A DNA stretch of 64,000 nucleotides from Myxococcales bacterium (GTDB taxonomy: Bacteria > Myxococcota_A > Polyangia > Palsa-1104 > JAEUJZ01): positions 124,001 to 188,000 of the forward strand of contig JAEUKB010000097.1 of the NCBI GenBank assembly GCA_016794365.1. The letters are read 5' to 3'. Both the position numbers and the translations under genes were made by a program. The notes under the pieces are model-generated. The model was given only the letters and a program-made list of their open reading frames with translations, ran no database searches and was not told the DNA's origin. Shown here in pieces: positions 17,557 to 26,001 of this stretch (the first letter of the stretch is position 1; each line of letters starts with the position of its first letter).

Positions 17557-18993
17557 ATGAGCGAGACGCAGTACGATGTCGGACTGGTGGGGCTGGCGGT
17601 GATGGGGGAAAACCTCGCCCTCAACATGCTGGAAAAGGGCTTCTCGGTCGCGGTCCACAACCGCACCAGCGACCGCATCGACGCCTTCTTGCAGCGCGCA
17701 GGTCGTGAGGGCTTTCCCCGCACCTATGGAGCCCGCACCGCAGAGGATCTGGTGCGATCCCTGCGCAGGCCGCGCCGCATCCTGCTGATGGTGAAGGCAG
17801 GCCAGCCCGTGGACGACACGATCGATCGGCTGCGCCCCTTGCTCGAGCCAGGTGACATGATTGTCGATGGTGGCAACGAGCACTTTACCCACACCGAGCG
17901 CCGCGCTCGCGCCCTGGAGTCGTCGGGCATCCACTACCTGGGCATGGGCGTGTCAGGTGGTGAAGAGGGTGCGCGCAACGGTCCGTCTCTGATGCCGGGA
18001 GGCCCCCGCGCCGCCTATGACTTGCTTGCGCCCGTGCTCACCCGCATCGCCGCCCAGGTCGAAGGCCCAGACGGCGGACCGTGCGTCACCTACATCGGTC
18101 CCGGTGGCGCAGGTCACTACGTCAAGATGGTCCACAACGGCATCGAGTACGGCGACATGCAGCTCATCGCCGAAAGCTACGATGTCCTGCGTCGCGTCGG
18201 CGGCCTGTCCAATGCCGAGCTGGCCGAGGTCTTTTCCGACTGGAACCAGGGCGAGCTTCAGTCCTTCCTGATCGAGATCACCGCCCGCATCTTCCGCACG
18301 CCCGATCCCCAAGGCGCAGGCGAGCTGATCGACAAGGTGCTCGATGCCTCGGGCATGAAAGGCACCGGCAAGTGGACGGTCCAAGATGCGATCGAGCTGG
18401 GCGTACCGATCCCGGTCATCGCCAGCGCCGTCGATGCCCGCATCTTGTCTTCGCAAAAAGCCGAGCGTGTCGCCCAGAGCGCCCTGCTGCAAGGCCCCAC
18501 GACCGCCCCGCTTGGACCGACCGAGCGGGCCCAGCTTGTGCAAGATGTCCGCGCCGCCCTGTATGCCAGCAAGGCCTGCTCCTATGCGCAGGGTCTGTCC
18601 CTGCTTCAGGTGGCATCCACGACGCGCGGCTGGAACCTGCCCCTTGGTGACATCGCAGCGATCTGGAGAGGCGGCTGCATCATCCGAGCGCAGTTTCTGG
18701 CCCGCATCAAGGCGGCGTTTGACCGTGACAGCCAGCTACGCAACCTGCTGTGCGATCCCGGCTTTGCCCGCGAGCTGGCCGACCGTCAGACAGCCTGGCG
18801 GCGGGTAATTGGCCAGTGCGCGGCCCATGGCGTCCCCACCTTGGCGATGTCCGGTGCCCTGTCCTACTACGACACCATCCGGCAGAGCCGCCTGCCCGCA
18901 AACCTCATCCAGTCCCAGCGGGATCTGTTTGGGGCCCACACCTACCAGCGCATCGATCAGCCAGGCACCTTCCACTCTGAGTGGGCCAAGTAA
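17557..18993 (+). CDS. gnd: 6-phosphogluconate dehydrogenase, decarboxylating
   Basis: This pentose-phosphate enzyme converts 6-phosphogluconate plus NADP to ribulose-5-phosphate and CO2. The Rossmann motif GLVGLAVMGENLALNM, the substrate-binding GMGVSGGEEGARNGPSLMPGG, the catalytic Lys in GPGGAGHYVKMVHNGIEYGDMQ, and the C-terminal IWRGGCIIRAQFL and GAHTYQRIDQPGTFH are all present; length (about 478) is that of the long dimeric form. ATG 17557 has AGGAG nine bases upstream; ATG 17551 is too close to it. No neighbours of the pathway are present. Confidence 0.97.
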   Translation: MSETQYDVGLVGLAVMGENLALNMLEKGFSVAVHNRTSDRIDAFLQRAGREGFPRTYGARTAEDLVRSLRRPRRILLMVKAGQPVDDTIDRLRPLLEPGDMIVDGGNEHFTHTERRARALESSGIHYLGMGVSGGEEGARNGPSLMPGGPRAAYDLLAPVLTRIAAQVEGPDGGPCVTYIGPGGAGHYVKMVHNGIEYGDMQLIAESYDVLRRVGGLSNAELAEVFSDWNQGELQSFLIEITARIFRTPDPQGAGELIDKVLDASGMKGTGKWTVQDAIELGVPIPVIASAVDARILSSQKAERVAQSALLQGPTTAPLGPTERAQLVQDVRAALYASKACSYAQGLSLLQVASTTRGWNLPLGDIAAIWRGGCIIRAQFLARIKAAFDRDSQLRNLLCDPGFARELADRQTAWRRVIGQCAAHGVPTLAMSGALSYYDTIRQSRLPANLIQSQRDLFGAHTYQRIDQPGTFHSEWAK

Positions 18994-19011
18994 TGTGATA
19001 CGCCGCTGCCC

Positions 19012-19110
19012 ATGCTCAAGCTCTTGCGCAGCGTGTGGAGCGTGCTGCTCATCACCACCACGGTCCTTGCCAACGGTCTGCTGCGGCCCCCGCCGCGCCG
19101 TCAGCCCTAG
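19012..19110 (+). CDS. Possible 32-residue membrane peptide
   Basis: A short frame downstream of gnd encodes MLKLLRSVWSV, then LLITTTVLANGLL and a short Pro/Arg tail. One hydrophobic helix with a basic N-terminus would fit a small membrane protein, and the intergenic space is otherwise empty. There is no clear ribosome-binding site and no known homologue, so this is a weak call. Confidence 0.25.
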   Translation: MLKLLRSVWSVLLITTTVLANGLLRPPPRRQP

Positions 19111-19142
19111 TCCGTGCCGCCCGACCCCGCGCCGTGCCTGCG

Positions 19143-19871
19143 TCAGCCGGCCTTGCGGGCCGCGAGCAGCTCCTTTTGCGACTGCCGAATCAGCCAGATT
19201 TCGCCCATGTAGCTGACGATGTTGCGCAGATCCGCCACCTTGGATCGACCCGACAGCCGGGGCAGGCACTCGATCTCGGTCGAGCCAATACGCTTGCCGA
19301 GCGCACGCGCCTTGGCCGCGATCTCCAGCCCGATCGACCCCGCCGAGCGATTGCAGACCAGGTTCAGCTCATCGATGAGCGCCCGGCGAAACAGGTACGG
19401 ACCCTCTAAGCGATCGGCAAAGCCGGTGGCCGCCCGGATGAGCAGCCGCACCGTCTTGGACATCGTGGCCCGCCACAGCCCATCGGGACGGTGCCGATAG
19501 GTGGTCAGCAGCAGATCTTCGCCACGATATGCGTGCAGGATCTTGTCTAGCTCGCTCAGCGCAATCTGACCATCGGCGGGAATCCACGTCACCAGCTCAC
19601 TGCGCGCGCCAAAGAAGCCACTGCGCAGCGCCGCCGTCAGGCCCTGGTTGTGGGGATGGTGCAGCACGCGCAGCCGCTCGGGGTGCTCGGCAGCCAGCGC
19701 ATCGGCCAGCGGCCCGGTGCCATCGCTGGAGCCGTCGTTCACCAGCAAGATCTGACAGTGGACGCAGCTTGCCGCGACGTAATCAATCGCAGCAGGCAAG
19801 ACCACCTTCAGGTTGTCTTCTTCATTGAAGGCGGGAATCACCAGGGTCAGCGAAGGCTCAAACAGGCTCAC
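19143..19871 (-). CDS. Family 2 glycosyltransferase (dolichol-phosphate-mannose-synthase type)
   Basis: The N-terminus SLTLVIPAFNEEDNL, the NDGSSDGT loop and the WIPADGQ acidic motif match GT2 enzymes that transfer sugars from nucleotide donors to polyprenyl phosphates or glycans. The start codon is GTG at 19871. At 242 residues there is only the GT-A catalytic domain, without C-terminal membrane helices, so it is a soluble or peripherally bound form. It is not closely linked to the O-acylation genes, but is adjacent to the methyltransferase downstream of the sensor kinase on the same strand. Acceptor unknown. Confidence 0.85.
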   Translation of the reverse strand: MSLFEPSLTLVIPAFNEEDNLKVVLPAAIDYVAASCVHCQILLVNDGSSDGTGPLADALAAEHPERLRVLHHPHNQGLTAALRSGFFGARSELVTWIPADGQIALSELDKILHAYRGEDLLLTTYRHRPDGLWRATMSKTVRLLIRAATGFADRLEGPYLFRRALIDELNLVCNRSAGSIGLEIAAKARALGKRIGSTEIECLPRLSGRSKVADLRNIVSYMGEIWLIRQSQKELLAARKAG

Positions 19872-19945
19872 AGGCAGGGTGTACCACGACGGCCCCCCGC
19901 AAAGATACCGCCCACCAAGTCAGAATGCCTACCAGACCGTGCTGC

Positions 19946-20653
19946 TCAGGGCTTTTTGCCGCGCACGATGTACTGGTTGGGCAGCTCTTCGGGGATCAGC
20001 GCTGCCTCAAAGCCCGCCGTTTGCAGATCCAGCTGGACCTGCTCGGGCAGCAGCCGGTGCTTGGCGGGCGGACCTTCGGGCGAGTCCTTGGTGAAGTCCA
20101 CGATGTACAGCATCCCGCCCGGACGCAGCGCCGCAAGCAGCTTCTGCGCGTAGGCAATTCGCGCCGGAACATGGTGCCAGGTATCCAAGATCACGATCCG
20201 ATCGACGCTTGCGGCCCCAAGCTTCGGGTCACTTGGATCACCAAGCTGCGCGCTCACCTGGGTCAGCTTGGCGGTCTGGGCGCGCTCGGTCAGGTACTTC
20301 ACCATCTGCGGCTCGATATCGACCGCGATGACCTGGCCCTTGACCCCCACGGCCTCGGCCAGGTGCGGCATCAGGTAGCCGGTGCCCGCGCCGACATCCG
20401 CCACCGCCATCCCAGGGGCCAGCGCGAGGCTCTTTACCAAGTCCTTGGGCTTTTGCCAGGCATCGCGCGCCGGACCTTCAAACACCTTGGCCCAGTGCTT
20501 GGGGTCTTCAAAGCGATGCACCATCGGCTTGTCCCCCCCATGGCCCCCGTGTCCGGCATGCCCAAGTGCGTGCGGCGGTGGTGCCTTGTCGGCCCACGCC
20601 CAGAGCGGCACCCCGCACAGCATCCCCATCAGCATCACGCGCAGTGTGTTCAT
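19946..20653 (-). CDS. Exported SAM-dependent methyltransferase-like protein
   Basis: ATG 20653 gives a signal peptide (MNTLRVMLMGMLCGVPLWAWA) and a His/Gly-rich mature N-terminus (HALGHAGHGGHGG), which may bind metal. The core has class I methyltransferase motifs: VADVGAGTGYLMPHLAE, VIAVDIEPQMV, IVILDTWHHVP, LLAALRPGGMLYIVDF. Export of a SAM methyltransferase is odd, because SAM is cytoplasmic, but signal-peptide-bearing members of this group are frequent in proteobacteria. The longer in-frame starts (20701, 20806) overlap the divergent kinase promoter, so I prefer 20653. Confidence 0.7.
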   Translation of the reverse strand: MNTLRVMLMGMLCGVPLWAWADKAPPPHALGHAGHGGHGGDKPMVHRFEDPKHWAKVFEGPARDAWQKPKDLVKSLALAPGMAVADVGAGTGYLMPHLAEAVGVKGQVIAVDIEPQMVKYLTERAQTAKLTQVSAQLGDPSDPKLGAASVDRIVILDTWHHVPARIAYAQKLLAALRPGGMLYIVDFTKDSPEGPPAKHRLLPEQVQLDLQTAGFEAALIPEELPNQYIVRGKKP

Positions 20654-20699
20654 GGCCAGCCACGCTATCACAGTCGCGATTTGGTGTAGCGTGCCGGTC

Positions 20700-22103
20700 A
20701 TGGATGTCTCTGTGCCACTTCTTGCGTCGCTGCTGCTGTCCCTGTTTGCGGCGTTTCTTCTGTGGCGGCTGCTCCGCTCGGTCCGGCGCGGCCTGTCGAT
20801 CCGCATGCAGGTGTTTATGGCGATGGCGACCGTGTCGGGTGTGTTCGCAGCGATGCTCGGGCTGATGGCGGTCCAGCGGCTGGAGCTACGCGCCGCGCGG
20901 CTGCTGGCCGATGTCTCTCGCGAAGAAGCAGCCCTTCTGGCATCCGTGATCGCGCTGTCCGGTCAAACCCCGCACGCGCTGTCACACATCCCGGCGCTGC
21001 ACAAGCTGGCCGAGCTAAGCCCCGGCGGCCTGCGGATTGAGGTGGTCGATCCGAGCGGACAGCTACTGCTCGCCAGCGGACCCGAGCTGCCGCAGCGCCC
21101 GATTGAGCAAGCGCTGCTGCGCGGGCCGGACGGCGAAGTACACGGGGCGGTGCGGGTCGCGCGGGAGAGCCTGGGCTTTCGCCAGATCCTGCGGGAAGTG
21201 GCTTCGCGGGCGGCGCTGCTTACGCTGCTCCTGGTGCTGGGAACCGCCAGTGCCGCTGCGCTGATTGGGCGCACGATTGCCACGCCGATCGAGCGACTGA
21301 CCCAAGCGGCCTCGCGCATTGCGCAGGGAGAGCGCCAAGCCGTGCTGCCCCCGCCGTTTGGTCGCGAGGTCCGCACCTTGACCCAAGCCGTCGAGTCGAT
21401 GCGCCGTGAGCTAGAGGGCCGCCACCTGGCCGAAAAGCTGGCCGCCGACCTGTCGCATGAGCTGAAGAACCCAGTGGCCGCCATTGCCGCCGCCGCCGAG
21501 GTCTTGGCCGATGGCGCGCTCGACGAACCCGAGACCGCCCGGCGCTTTGTCGCCCGCATTGGCGAAGCGGCGCAGCGGCTCCAGGGGATCGTAAACAACC
21601 TGCTGATGCTGACCCGGCTGCAAGCCCGTGGCATCGCCCATGAGCCGGTCGATCTGGCCGCGCTGCTCCGCAAGTCACTGGAAGCCCACGCGGCCCAGGC
21701 CACCCGCCGCCGGGTCCACCTGCGCAGCGAGCTACCTGCCGAGCTGATCGTCAAAGGGGATGAGCCCTGGCTGCGCCGCGCCATCGACAACCTGATCGAC
21801 AACGCCATTTCTTTTGCCGAAAGCACCAGCGAACAGCCCGCCGATGTGACCATTGCCCTGTACGACGATCCCGAGCCGCGCAGCGTCCACCTGGAAGTCC
21901 GCAACCAAGGGGCAGGCATTGCCCCCACCATCCGCAGTCGGCTGTTTCAGCGCTTTGTGACCACCCGGCGTGACAACGGCGGCTCTGGGCTGGGGCTGGC
22001 GATTGTCGCGGCAGTGGCCGAGCAGCACGGAGGCCGGGTCGAGGTCGTAAGCCCCGGTCCCCCCGAGACCTGCTTCCGGCTGACCCTACCCTCTGGCCAC
22101 TAA
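20700..22103 (+). CDS. Membrane sensor histidine kinase
   Basis: ATG 20700 starts MDVSVPLLASLLLSLFAAFL, a first membrane helix; further helices follow near MQVFMAMATVSGVFAAMLGL and ALLTLLLVLGTASAAALIG, flanking a short periplasmic sensor domain. HAMP follows (TPIERLTQAASRIAQGE), then HisKA with LSHELKNPVAAIAAA (phospho-acceptor His at about 253), an N box (DNLIDNAIS) and G boxes (NQGAGI, GGSGLGLAI). No response regulator lies in the window, so it is an orphan here. Its TAA stop is also one copy of a 3-base flanking repeat of a palindromic element (22103-22226), so the native 3' end may have been disturbed. Confidence 0.9.
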   Translation: MDVSVPLLASLLLSLFAAFLLWRLLRSVRRGLSIRMQVFMAMATVSGVFAAMLGLMAVQRLELRAARLLADVSREEAALLASVIALSGQTPHALSHIPALHKLAELSPGGLRIEVVDPSGQLLLASGPELPQRPIEQALLRGPDGEVHGAVRVARESLGFRQILREVASRAALLTLLLVLGTASAAALIGRTIATPIERLTQAASRIAQGERQAVLPPPFGREVRTLTQAVESMRRELEGRHLAEKLAADLSHELKNPVAAIAAAAEVLADGALDEPETARRFVARIGEAAQRLQGIVNNLLMLTRLQARGIAHEPVDLAALLRKSLEAHAAQATRRRVHLRSELPAELIVKGDEPWLRRAIDNLIDNAISFAESTSEQPADVTIALYDDPEPRSVHLEVRNQGAGIAPTIRSRLFQRFVTTRRDNGGSGLGLAIVAAVAEQHGGRVEVVSPGPPETCFRLTLPSGH

Positions 22104-22226
22104 GAACGCCTAACAAAACCGTCATGAGGAACCCTGGAAGCAAAGAGGAGGACCGGAACGTACGCAAGTACGTGAGGACCGACGATGCAGCAGCCAGGGT
22201 CCGCAATAGGTTTCGTTAGGCGTTCT
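22103..22226. repeat. MITE-like palindromic element / nested hairpin
   Basis: The 12-base arms AGAACGCCTAAC (22103-22114) and GTTAGGCGTTCT (22215-22226) are exact reverse complements, and the match runs inward for six more bases (AAAACC against GGTTTC, one mismatch). Inside, GGAACCCTGG (22127-22136 region) pairs with CCAGGGTCC (22194-22202), and CGTAC-GCAA-GTACG forms a small hairpin with a GNRA-type loop, flanked by two direct copies of GAGGACCG. The element is flanked by TAA on both sides. Terminal inverted repeats plus a short flanking duplication fit a non-autonomous insertion sequence derivative; a structured RNA is an alternative. Confidence 0.7.
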
Positions 22227-22254
22227 AAACCCGGCCCAGCCTGGGGCGCTGCAC

Positions 22255-22721
22255 CACTTTGTCATGCAAAAGTCCCTGCACAGCCGGGTGCCGCTACACT
22301 TTGTCCTGTCAAAGTCCCTGCACAGCCGGGCTTGCAGCCACTTTGTCCTGTCAAAGTCCCTACCAAGCCCGGGCGCTGCACCACTTTGTCATGCAAAAGT
22401 CCCCGCACAGCCGGGTTTGCAGCCACTTTGTCCTGTCAAAGTCCCTGCCAAACCTGGGCGCTGCACCACTTTGTCATGCAAAAGTCCCCGCACAGCCGGG
22501 CTTGCAGCCACTTTGCACCAGCAAAAGACCCTGGCGGGCCGGGTCGCTTCCACTTGGCACCTGCGAAAGACCCTGCCAAGCCGGGTCGCTATCCACTTTG
22601 CGCCTGCGAAAGACCCTGCCGGGCTGGGTCGATTCCACTTTGCGCCTGCGAAAGACCCTGCCGGGCTGGGTCGCTGCCCACTTTGCGCCTGCGAAAGACC
22701 CTGCCGGGCTGGGTGCGCGCC
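22255..22721. repeat. Tandem array of eleven 42-43 bp units
   Basis: The anchor CACTTTG (one copy CACTTGG) begins at 22255, 22297, 22339, 22382, 22424, 22467, 22509, 22551, 22594, 22636 and 22679, so the period is 42 or 43 bases, about four helical turns. Each unit has two imperfect dyads: CTTTG...CAAAG (or CTTTGC...GCGAAAG in the later units) and CCC...GGG, extended to GACCC...GGGTC in the last six. Early units alternate between two types (TCATGCAAAAG and TCCTGTCAAAG); later ones share GCGCCTGCGAAAG. The array lies between two convergent genes. All three + frames are open through it, but no reading has coding character. Confidence 0.85.
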
Positions 22722-22732
22722 GCCTGGGTGGG

Positions 22733-23446
22733 CTAGGTCACGGGCAGGTGGACTTCGCAGGTGGCGATGGCGGGCGAGGAAAACAGCAGGAAGTTACCGA
22801 TGCTCGGCTCGCAGCCAAAGCGCTCGGCAAAGCCCCGGTCGAAAAGACCTAAGCTGCTGGCGGGCTGCTCAATGACGCCCAGGTCCAGGTGGCGAATGTC
22901 GTAGGCGCTCAGCAGATCGACGATCTTTTGCAGGCGCTTGAGGAGGATCGGGTCAAAGACGCCGGGGCGCGGCTGCTCGGAAATGACGGCCAGCTTGGGG
23001 CCTGCGTCGTCCGCAGCAAGCCGCAGCTCCATCGCGACCTCTTGCACACAGGCCACGCGCGCCACGGAAGACAGGGCGACCCGCAGGTAGCGCTCGCTGA
23101 TGCGGTCCGATTCCAGGTCACGGATGGCGTGGCCCTGGACAAGCTGACACAGCGGCGGCTCGCGCCCCACGCACAGGACGTACAGGTAGCGGCACAGCTC
23201 GTCATCGCGTGGTGGCAGAAGATAGACCGGGGCCTTGGTGGCGGTCGCCAGCTGCTGTCCGAGCAGCAGGCCGTCGTCTTCGGTCAGTCCCCCTTCAAAG
23301 GCGACCTGCACATCCAGCTCGCCCAGGGTGCGGCTGGGATACAAGGTGGGCAGCAGCGCATCGAGAAACTGCCGCTGGACGGTCTTTTGGGTGCCGCAGC
23401 CGCCGTCACTGGTGCCGCAGCCGGTCTTGCAGGTGCTACAGCTCAT
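22733..23446 (-). CDS. Unknown protein with Cys-rich N-terminus
   Basis: The 237-residue product begins MSCSTCKTGCGTSDGGCGT, five cysteines in the first 17 residues, which could bind a metal or Fe-S cluster. The rest is an alpha/beta domain (LRVALSSVARVACVQEVAMEL, ILLKRLQKIVDLLSAYDIRHLDLGVIEQ) that I do not recognise. It starts six bases after the glmU stop and is therefore the last gene of the HD-protein/glmU/Cys-rich operon. No function follows from the context. The stop lies at the edge of the tandem repeat array. Confidence 0.6.
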   Translation of the reverse strand: MSCSTCKTGCGTSDGGCGTQKTVQRQFLDALLPTLYPSRTLGELDVQVAFEGGLTEDDGLLLGQQLATATKAPVYLLPPRDDELCRYLYVLCVGREPPLCQLVQGHAIRDLESDRISERYLRVALSSVARVACVQEVAMELRLAADDAGPKLAVISEQPRPGVFDPILLKRLQKIVDLLSAYDIRHLDLGVIEQPASSLGLFDRGFAERFGCEPSIGNFLLFSSPAIATCEVHLPVT

Positions 23447-23452
23447 GGCGGA

Positions 23453-24886
23453 TCACGACTTTGCCTTGCGGGCGCGAAAGCGGGCGCGCAGCTTGTCCGC
23501 TGCTTCCAGCTTGTTGTCCTGGGGCACCCGTGTGACAGCCAGTGCGCCCGCCGGGACATCGCGGGTGACGGTGGTGCCAGCCGCCACGATCGATCCCTGG
23601 CCCAGGCGCACCGGGGCAACGAGCTGGCTGTCGGAGCCGACAAAGACGCCGTCTTCAATGATGGTCTGGTGCTTGGCGAAGCCGTCGTAGTTGCAGGTGA
23701 TGGTGCCGCAGCCGATGTTGACCTCGGACCCGATGGTGCTGTCCCCCAGGTAGGCCAGGTGGTTGGCCTTGCTTCTTTTGCCCAGCTCGGTCTTCTTCAG
23801 CTCGACGAAGTTGCCAACGTGGGCCTCTTCGTGGAGGCGACTGTCGGGGCGCAGGTGGGAAAACGGGCCGACCTGGCAGCGGGGGCCGATGTGGCTCTGG
23901 GCGGCCACGGTGTAGGGCTTTAGGTGAGCGCCCGACTCCACGGTGACATCGGTCAGCACGCAGCCCTGGTCGATCACGCAGCCTTCGCCGATGCGGGTCT
24001 TGCCGCGCAGCGACACACCGGAATACAGCTCGCAGTCCCGTCCCAAGACGACGCCGGGCTCGATGAAGGTGGTGGCGGGGTCGTGGATGGTGACGCCAGC
24101 CTGCATGTGACGGCGCAGGATGCGGGTGCGGAAGATGGCTTCGGCAGCGACCAGGTCTTGGCGGTCGTTGACGCCCATGACCTCATCGGGGGATGCGGAA
24201 ACCACGGCGACCTCTTCCCCGGATGCGGTGGCCAGCTCGACCAGCGTCGTTAAGTAGAACTCGTGGGTCGCTTGGCTTTGGCCGACGCGGGTCAGCGAAT
24301 CGACCAAAAAGGCCGCATCGACCACGTAGATCCCGGCATTGACCTCGCAGATCGCCAGCTCTTCGGGGGTGCAGTCCTTGTGCTCTACGATCTTGTGGGC
24401 CTTGCCGCCTTGGCGAACCAGGCGTCCGTAGCCGTGGGGGTCCGAAAGGGTGGTCGAGATCATGCCGAGCTTGCCGGTCGTCTTGCGCAACAGCTCAGCC
24501 AGGCAGTCCTCGGTGAGGAGCGGGGTGTCCCCGTAGAGGATGAGCACCCGTCCGCCCGCCGTGGCCAGGTCAGGCAGGACCGGCAGCGCGCAGCGGACGG
24601 CATCGGCGGTCCCACGCTGCTCGGCTTGAATCGCCACGGTGAGCCCTGGCACGGCAATGCCGCTGGCACGGACCGCCGCTTCGACATCCGCCGCTTGGTG
24701 ACCCAGGACGAGCGCGGTCTTTTGCACCCCGAGCGGAGCCAGCAGCGACAGCGAGCAATCGACCATGGTGCGGCCCAGGATCTTGTGCAGCACCTTCGCC
24801 TTGCCAGAGCGCATCCGCGTGCCCTGCCCGGCAGCAAGGACGATGGCGTAGAGCGGGGAAGAAGCAGTCGAGACAGAAGCAGACAT
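23453..24886 (-). CDS. glmU: Bifunctional GlmU (GlcNAc-1-P uridyltransferase / GlcN-1-P acetyltransferase)
   Basis: GlmU makes UDP-GlcNAc for peptidoglycan and LPS. The N-terminal half has the pyrophosphorylase signature LAAGQGTRMRSGKAKVLH and ILYGDTPLL; the C-terminal half is a left-handed beta helix with hexapeptide repeats (VVLGRDCELYSGVSL, GCVIDQGCVL) and the conserved acetyltransferase block SKANHLAYLGDSTIG followed by GCGTITCNYDG. The length of 477 is somewhat longer than in E. coli. It lies 18 bases after the HD-domain gene and six bases before the Cys-rich gene, in one operon. Confidence 0.96.
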   Translation of the reverse strand: MSASVSTASSPLYAIVLAAGQGTRMRSGKAKVLHKILGRTMVDCSLSLLAPLGVQKTALVLGHQAADVEAAVRASGIAVPGLTVAIQAEQRGTADAVRCALPVLPDLATAGGRVLILYGDTPLLTEDCLAELLRKTTGKLGMISTTLSDPHGYGRLVRQGGKAHKIVEHKDCTPEELAICEVNAGIYVVDAAFLVDSLTRVGQSQATHEFYLTTLVELATASGEEVAVVSASPDEVMGVNDRQDLVAAEAIFRTRILRRHMQAGVTIHDPATTFIEPGVVLGRDCELYSGVSLRGKTRIGEGCVIDQGCVLTDVTVESGAHLKPYTVAAQSHIGPRCQVGPFSHLRPDSRLHEEAHVGNFVELKKTELGKRSKANHLAYLGDSTIGSEVNIGCGTITCNYDGFAKHQTIIEDGVFVGSDSQLVAPVRLGQGSIVAAGTTVTRDVPAGALAVTRVPQDNKLEAADKLRARFRARKAKS

Positions 24887-24904
24887 GTTGGAAGCCCTCG
24901 GCGG

Positions 24905-25885
24905 TTACTCACAGCACAGACGCGGCGGCTCGGCGCGAGCGGCCAGCATCTGTTCGACAATCGGAAGATAGTAGTCGGACTCCATGCGCGCCTCGATCTC
25001 TCCAGCATCGATCTTGGCCAGCAGCTCGCGCTTGAGATCGCCGATGAGCCGCGATGGAGGCATCTGGAACTTGCCCATGATGGCGTCCCCGATGCCGCTC
25101 GGCAGCGGTGGGATGACCGCATCTTCGGAGACGATGTGATCGATGCGGGTGGACAGCGTGTCGATGTTGGTCAGGCCCTGCTGGCGTCGTCCCGGCTTGC
25201 GTGAGGTGATGTCAGCCCGCGACAGGTCGAGCAGATCCGGTAGATAGGGTCCGATTTCCTTGGCAAAGCGCCGCACGGCAGAGTCGGTCCAGGACGGCAG
25301 ATAGGAGTTGGGCCGCAGGTGATGCAGGATGAGAAAGCGCAGGGTGCGGTGGTGATCTTTTTCAAAGCGGAAGCGACGGCCAATGTCCTCGAACATGCGC
25401 GCGCCGACCTCGCTGTGGCGATGAAAGGTGACCTTGCCGTCCGGTGTAAAGGCGCGGGTCTTGACCTTGCCGATGTCGTGCAGCAGCGCGGACCAGCGGA
25501 CGGACGGACGGGCGGGCGCTTGCCAGACCACTTGCTTGGTGTGCTCCCAGACATCTTTGTGACGACGGCCCGCTTCTTGGGAAAAGTTCACGGTGGCGTG
25601 TAGCTCGGGCAGCACCTGGGCGAGCGACCCACTGTCGTGGAGCCACTGAAGTCCCGCCGGAACCGCAGGCAGCAGCAGGATCTGCTCTAGCTGGTCGCGC
25701 ACTACGTCGGGAGGGATGCGGCACAGCTCGGCGGCCTGTTCTTGGGCCATCGCGCACAGCTCTTTGTAATGTGGGGTCGGAGCAAGCTGGGGAAAACGAT
25801 CACTACACTCGCTGAGCAGTCGTCCAACCCGCAGAATCCAGAGGGCATCGCTGCTGCGCAGCTCACGGAGAAGTTCGGGACGCAT
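24905..25885 (-). CDS. HD-domain protein resembling the CCA-adding enzyme tail
   Basis: The 326-residue protein has an HD phosphohydrolase core: the upstream His in RRHKDVWEHTKQVV, the HDIGK doublet (SALLHDIGKVKTRAF), TFHRHSEVGARMFEDI and HHL. The N-terminal part (DALWILRVGRLLSE, GLQWLHDSGSLAQVLPEL) matches the middle and C-terminal parts of bacterial tRNA nucleotidyltransferases (Cca with HD domain), but the nucleotidyltransferase head with its GxD motif is absent. It may be a free-standing 2',3'-cyclic phosphodiesterase/phosphatase acting on tRNA ends or nucleotides. First gene of the operon with glmU. Confidence 0.75.
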   Translation of the reverse strand: MRPELLRELRSSDALWILRVGRLLSECSDRFPQLAPTPHYKELCAMAQEQAAELCRIPPDVVRDQLEQILLLPAVPAGLQWLHDSGSLAQVLPELHATVNFSQEAGRRHKDVWEHTKQVVWQAPARPSVRWSALLHDIGKVKTRAFTPDGKVTFHRHSEVGARMFEDIGRRFRFEKDHHRTLRFLILHHLRPNSYLPSWTDSAVRRFAKEIGPYLPDLLDLSRADITSRKPGRRQQGLTNIDTLSTRIDHIVSEDAVIPPLPSGIGDAIMGKFQMPPSRLIGDLKRELLAKIDAGEIEARMESDYYLPIVEQMLAARAEPPRLCCE

Positions 25886-26001
25886 GTTGGTTCGGTCTAT
25901 ACAGGGCCGCAGTCTCGACGCGGCACGGTGCGAGAGGCTACGAAGATGTCCCCCAGCGCGTCAAACGGTTTTGTGCAGTGTGCGTGATAGCATGCAGCAC
26001 G

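Noticed and set aside
22255..22721. CRISPR array
   Set aside because: Units follow each other directly with gradual divergence and there are no unique spacers or cas genes.
22185..22875. Three overlapping + frames through the tandem array
   Set aside because: All three frames are open because the repeat period is 42/43 bases and its units lack stop codons; translations show no conserved protein character and the frames would overlap fully.
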